From Terrirubrum flagellatum (lineage in GTDB: Bacteria > Pseudomonadota > Alphaproteobacteria > Rhizobiales > Beijerinckiaceae), in assembly GCF_022059845.1 (NCBI RefSeq), contig NZ_CP091851.1, forward strand, positions 248,001 through 312,000: DNA of 64,000 bases, written 5' to 3'. Each line of letters begins with the position of its first letter. Position 1 is the first letter of the stretch. This document shows positions 61,160 through 64,000 of this stretch, in pieces. The notes beneath the pieces are model-generated. The model saw nothing but the letters and a program-made list of their open reading frames with translations, had not been told where the DNA came from and searched no databases. The position numbers and the translations under genes are program-made.

Positions 61160-62371
61160 GTGCGCTTCAACCGATCAGAACCGGGCGTCATCGTCTCCAG
61201 CGTCGCGCATGCGGCGCTGTTCGCGCTCGCCTTCATCGGTTTCTCCAGCGCCAAGCCCTTTTCCGATCAGGAGGAGGCGGTGCCCGTCGAGGTCGTGAGC
61301 GAGTCCGACCTGCGCCAGATGACGCGCGGCGATCGCAACGGCAAGCCGATGGATCAGTCTTCGCAGAAGGCCGATCGCGTCGCCGAGACCAATGAGCGCA
61401 AGCAGGACGCGCAGCTCGCCCAGCGCGATGTGGAGGCGCCGGGAGCGCCGCCGCCACAGGAGAAGAAGGCCGATCCCGACGCCGAACTGCGTGCGAAGGT
61501 GGAAGCCGAGGTGAAGGCGAAGGCCGACGCCGAGGCGAAGGCGCGCGCGGCGGAACAAGCCGAGCGTCAACGTCAGGCGGCCGCCGCCGCGGCTGCGGCC
61601 GACAAGGCGCGACAGGCGGCGGAAGCCAAGGCGCGTCAGGACGCGGCGCAGAAGGCCGAGGAAGAAAAAGAGCGCAAGGACGCCGAGGAGCTTCGCCTGC
61701 GTCGCGCGCAGGAGGAGAAACAGGCCGCCGAGACGAAAGCGCGCAAGGAGGCTGAAGCGAGGGCTTTGCGCGAGAAGATCGAGCGCGAGCAGCGCGAAGA
61801 GGAAGAGCGCAAGCAGGTCGAAGCGGAGAAGGCGAAAAAGGCCGCTGAAGCCAGGCGCGCGGCCGAGGCGAAGAAGGCGGCTGAGGAAAAGGCGAAGCGC
61901 GAGGCTGAAGCGAAGGCTGCCGCGGCGAAGCAGGTCGCGGAGCAGAAGCCGTATAATCCGACCGACATCGAGAAGATCCTGCAGAACAAGCAACAGGCGC
62001 AATCAACGGGATCGACCGGGCCGCAATTGCAGCGGCAGGCGTCGCTTGGAACGCCGACCTCATCGGCGCCGAAGCTCAGCCCGTCCGATAAGGAATCGTT
62101 GATCGGTTACCTCCAGGCGAAAATGCGCGAATGCGTGAGCGTGCCGCCGGGCGCGAACCGCAACGCCAAGCCCGAAATTCGCGTCATCCTCGCGCGCGAC
62201 GGCGCGCTTGCAGCGCCTCCCGCACTCGTCGGCGGCGATCGCGCCATTGGCGAAGCCGCGGTGCGCGGCATCCGCGCCTGTGCGCCCTACAGAATTCCCG
62301 ACAGGTTCGCCGCGCAATACGATCAGTGGCGCGATCTCGTCATCACCATCGACGCGTCGGACCTCAACTGA
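61160..62371 (+). CDS. tolA: TolA: Tol-Pal periplasmic bridging protein
   Basis: A 403-residue protein started at GTG 61160. An N-terminal helix (about 12-30) is followed by a long Ala/Lys/Glu/Arg-rich coiled coil from about 90 to 270 (repeats such as AEAKARQDAAQKAEEEKERK), then a flexible stretch and a C-terminal domain (LIGYLQAKMRECVSVPPGAN, IRACAPYRIPDRFAAQYDQW) that contacts Pal or TolB. It links the inner membrane to the outer membrane. The low-complexity section yields long spurious frames on the other strand. Confidence 0.94.
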   Translation: MRFNRSEPGVIVSSVAHAALFALAFIGFSSAKPFSDQEEAVPVEVVSESDLRQMTRGDRNGKPMDQSSQKADRVAETNERKQDAQLAQRDVEAPGAPPPQEKKADPDAELRAKVEAEVKAKADAEAKARAAEQAERQRQAAAAAAAADKARQAAEAKARQDAAQKAEEEKERKDAEELRLRRAQEEKQAAETKARKEAEARALREKIEREQREEEERKQVEAEKAKKAAEARRAAEAKKAAEEKAKREAEAKAAAAKQVAEQKPYNPTDIEKILQNKQQAQSTGSTGPQLQRQASLGTPTSSAPKLSPSDKESLIGYLQAKMRECVSVPPGANRNAKPEIRVILARDGALAAPPALVGGDRAIGEAAVRGIRACAPYRIPDRFAAQYDQWRDLVITIDASDLN

Positions 62372-62386
62372 GCCGCCGCCACACCA

Positions 62387-63754
62387 ATGTCTTCGACAGA
62401 TTGCACGATATCTCCCATGCTTCCGATTTCTACTTCGCTTCATCGCCGACATCTGATCCGCATGCTCGCGGCGAGCGCGGTCATTCCCGTGACCGCGCTC
62501 GATCTCGGGTTTGCGCACGCGGAGCTGCGGTTCGATCTCAGACCCGGCAATTTCCAGCCGATGCCGATCGCCATCGCCGACATGATCGGGCAAGGCGATG
62601 AAGGCCAGCGCGTCTCGGCCGTCATCACCAACAATCTCAAGCGCAGCGGCTATTTCTCGCCGATCGATCGCAACACGTTTGTCGAGAAGGTCTCCAACCC
62701 GGACGCGGCGCCTGACTTTTCGAGTTGGCGCGCGCTCGGCGCGCAAGGCCTCGTCACCGGCCGCGTGTCGCGCGACGCATCAGGCCGCATGCGCGTCGAA
62801 TTCCGGCTGTGGGACGTCGCCGCCGGCCAGCAGGTGGCGGGTCAGCAATTCTTCACCGATCCCAACAACTGGCGCCGTGTTTCGCACATGGTCTCCGATG
62901 CGGTGTGGGAGAAGATCATCGGCGAGAAGGGCCATTTCGATACGCGCATCGTCTTCGTCGATGAGAGCGGTCCGAAGGAGAAGCGCCGCAAACGTCTCGC
63001 GTTGATGGATCAGGACGGCGCCAATGTCCGCTATCTCACCAGCGGCAATGAGCTGGTCGTCACGCCGCGCTTTTCACCGACGACGCAGGACATCGCCTAC
63101 ATGGCGTTCGGCGCGAATGGCGAGGCGCGCGTCTATGTCCATAATCTCGAAGGCAATCAGCGCGAGGCTGTCGGCAATTTCCCTGGCATGAGCTTCTCGC
63201 CGCGCTTCGCGCCTGACGGACAGCGGCTCGTGATGAGCCTGCAGCAGGGCGGTAATTCGAATCTGTTCTCGATGGATCTGGGTTCGCGCACGACGACGCG
63301 CCTCACCGACACCGGCGCGCTCGACACCTCGCCAAGCTATTCGCCCGATGGAGCGCAGATCGTGTTCGAGAGCGATCGCGGCGGCGCGCAGCAGATTTAC
63401 GCCATGGCGGCGTCAGGCGGCGCGGCGAAGCGCATCTCTTTCGGCGACGGCTCCTATGCGACGCCGGTCTGGTCGCCGCGCGGCGATCTCATCGCGTTCA
63501 CGAAGCGCAAGACGGGCTCGTTCGCGATCGGCGTGATGCGCCCTGACGGTTCAGGCGAACGCATCCTCACTGAAGGCTATCACAATGAGGGGCCGACCTG
63601 GTCGCCCAACGGCCGCTTCCTCATGTTCTTCCGCGATCCCGGCGGGCAGGCCGGCGCGAAGATCTTCATGGTCGACATCACCGGCCGCGTGGAGCAGCCG
63701 GTGCCAACGCCGAACTTCGCGTCCGATCCCTCGTGGGGTCCGCTGCTGAGCTGA
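62387..63754 (+). CDS. tolB: TolB: periplasmic Tol-Pal beta-propeller protein
   Basis: Up to 455 residues; the start is uncertain (ATG 62387, 62417 or 62462, none with a clear ribosome-binding site). An N-terminal arginine-rich region and hydrophobic stretch [17 protein letters not shown] act as signal peptide. The TolB N-terminal domain is followed by a six-bladed propeller with WD40-like repeats: [69 protein letters not shown] and [15 protein letters not shown]. It interacts with Pal and TolA. pal is expected next, beyond the window end. Confidence 0.95.
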   Translation: MSSTDCTISPMLPISTSLHRRHLIRMLAASAVIPVTALDLGFAHAELRFDLRPGNFQPMPIAIADMIGQGDEGQRVSAVITNNLKRSGYFSPIDRNTFVEKVSNPDAAPDFSSWRALGAQGLVTGRVSRDASGRMRVEFRLWDVAAGQQVAGQQFFTDPNNWRRVSHMVSDAVWEKIIGEKGHFDTRIVFVDESGPKEKRRKRLALMDQDGANVRYLTSGNELVVTPRFSPTTQDIAYMAFGANGEARVYVHNLEGNQREAVGNFPGMSFSPRFAPDGQRLVMSLQQGGNSNLFSMDLGSRTTTRLTDTGALDTSPSYSPDGAQIVFESDRGGAQQIYAMAASGGAAKRISFGDGSYATPVWSPRGDLIAFTKRKTGSFAIGVMRPDGSGERILTEGYHNEGPTWSPNGRFLMFFRDPGGQAGAKIFMVDITGRVEQPVPTPNFASDPSWGPLLS

Positions 63755-63770
63755 CGCGAAGCTGCGCCCT

Positions 63771-64000
63771 CCGTCCCCGGATTCATGGAGCGAACGTGAG
63801 TGAGCGAAATGAAGTCCGGGGCCCAGAGCAAGAATCGCCTGCGTAGCAGGCGCTCTTCAAATCCATGAATTGCGCTGGCTGCGCTCGCGAGTCCTGCGCT
63901 GGACCCCGGTCTCCCTTCTGCTCAGGCTCCCGCCTTCGCGAAGCAAAGGCTTCGCTTCGGCGTGGCAAGCCGCCTTCGCTCCAGGGAACCGGGGACGGCG
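63771..64000. repeat. Composite palindromic repeat (CCCCGG family), copy C, truncated by window end
   Basis: It begins with CGTCCCCGGATTCATG...AGTCCGGGGCCCAG, the same module as in copy B, then a GCCTGC-GTA-GCAGGC hairpin, and a second module ending CCGGGGACGG at the window edge. It follows tolB and fills the last 246 bases. No gene is visible. It lies where the tolB-pal spacer is expected. Confidence 0.7.

Noticed and set aside
61175-62063. Long leucine- or proline-rich proteins antisense to tolA
   Set aside because: They arise from the Ala/Lys/Glu coiled-coil repeat of tolA read on the opposite strand.

Overview
The window looks like chromosome of a high-GC alphaproteobacterium, most likely a Hyphomicrobiales (Rhizobiales) member of the Beijerinckiaceae/Methylocystaceae/Bradyrhizobium kind. 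Supporting signs are an intact PhyR-NepR-EcfG general stress module, a 180-kDa-class NAD-glutamate dehydrogenase, a DUF2794 protein, an alphaproteobacterial tol cluster and several palindromic intergenic repeats typical of that order. The lineage is inferred from gene content. I saw no rRNA, tRNA, CRISPR array, phage or transposase gene.

Layout. (1) 1-11095: a serine-cycle-like carbon-assimilation block: the end of an NDP-forming acyl-CoA synthetase, folD, a divergent IclR regulator, then glyA, serine-glyoxylate aminotransferase, a ketopantoate-reductase-like protein, hydroxypyruvate reductase, a sucCD-type CoA-ligase pair, a second D-2-hydroxyacid dehydrogenase and an Asp/Glu-racemase-family protein. 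(2) 11100-13377: MFS carrier, TetR regulator, DUF1328 peptide. (3) 13406-18969: general stress response: HWE kinase, phyR, nepR, ecfG and a HisKA_2 protein whose ATPase domain is degenerate. (4) 19006-32373: housekeeping genes (SbmA/YddA-type ABC protein, Crp/Fnr regulator, purH, Gfo/Idh oxidoreductase, NAD-GDH, peroxidase-related enzyme, DUF2794, GNAT, Bax-inhibitor-like protein). (5) 32556-45058: ybbP/ybbA-like exporter divergent from a GDSL esterase, EamA permease, thpR, phhB, priA, a CMD-family protein, xerC and small membrane or binding proteins. (6) 45256-49609: minus-strand operon kdgK-eda-SDR-phosphoesterase-rhaM-like. (7) 49735-54514: a five-gene operon with DUF1116, FdrA, carbamate kinase and DUF2877, matching the three-subunit oxamate carbamoyltransferase system plus its kinase; a 63-codon first gene looks like the detached C-terminal tail of FdrA. 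(8) 54650-59594: a branched-chain-type ABC importer, convergent with the previous operon. (9) 59957-63754: tolQ-tolR-tolA-tolB, running toward an expected pal beyond the window.

How the genes work together. Block 1 can turn glyoxylate, glycine and methylene-THF into serine, hydroxypyruvate and glycerate, with a CoA ligase suited to the malate-to-malyl-CoA step. Block 3 is a partner-switching stress circuit with two candidate input or output-control proteins. Block 7 would convert a carbamoylated oxamate compound into oxamate plus carbamoyl phosphate and recover ATP through carbamate kinase.

The points most worth a second look are the split FdrA and its operon, the pseudokinase beside ecfG, the SucCD-type pair inside a serine-cycle cluster, two perfect palindromes between iclR and glyA, and the dispersed hairpin repeats, two of which show compensatory base changes.
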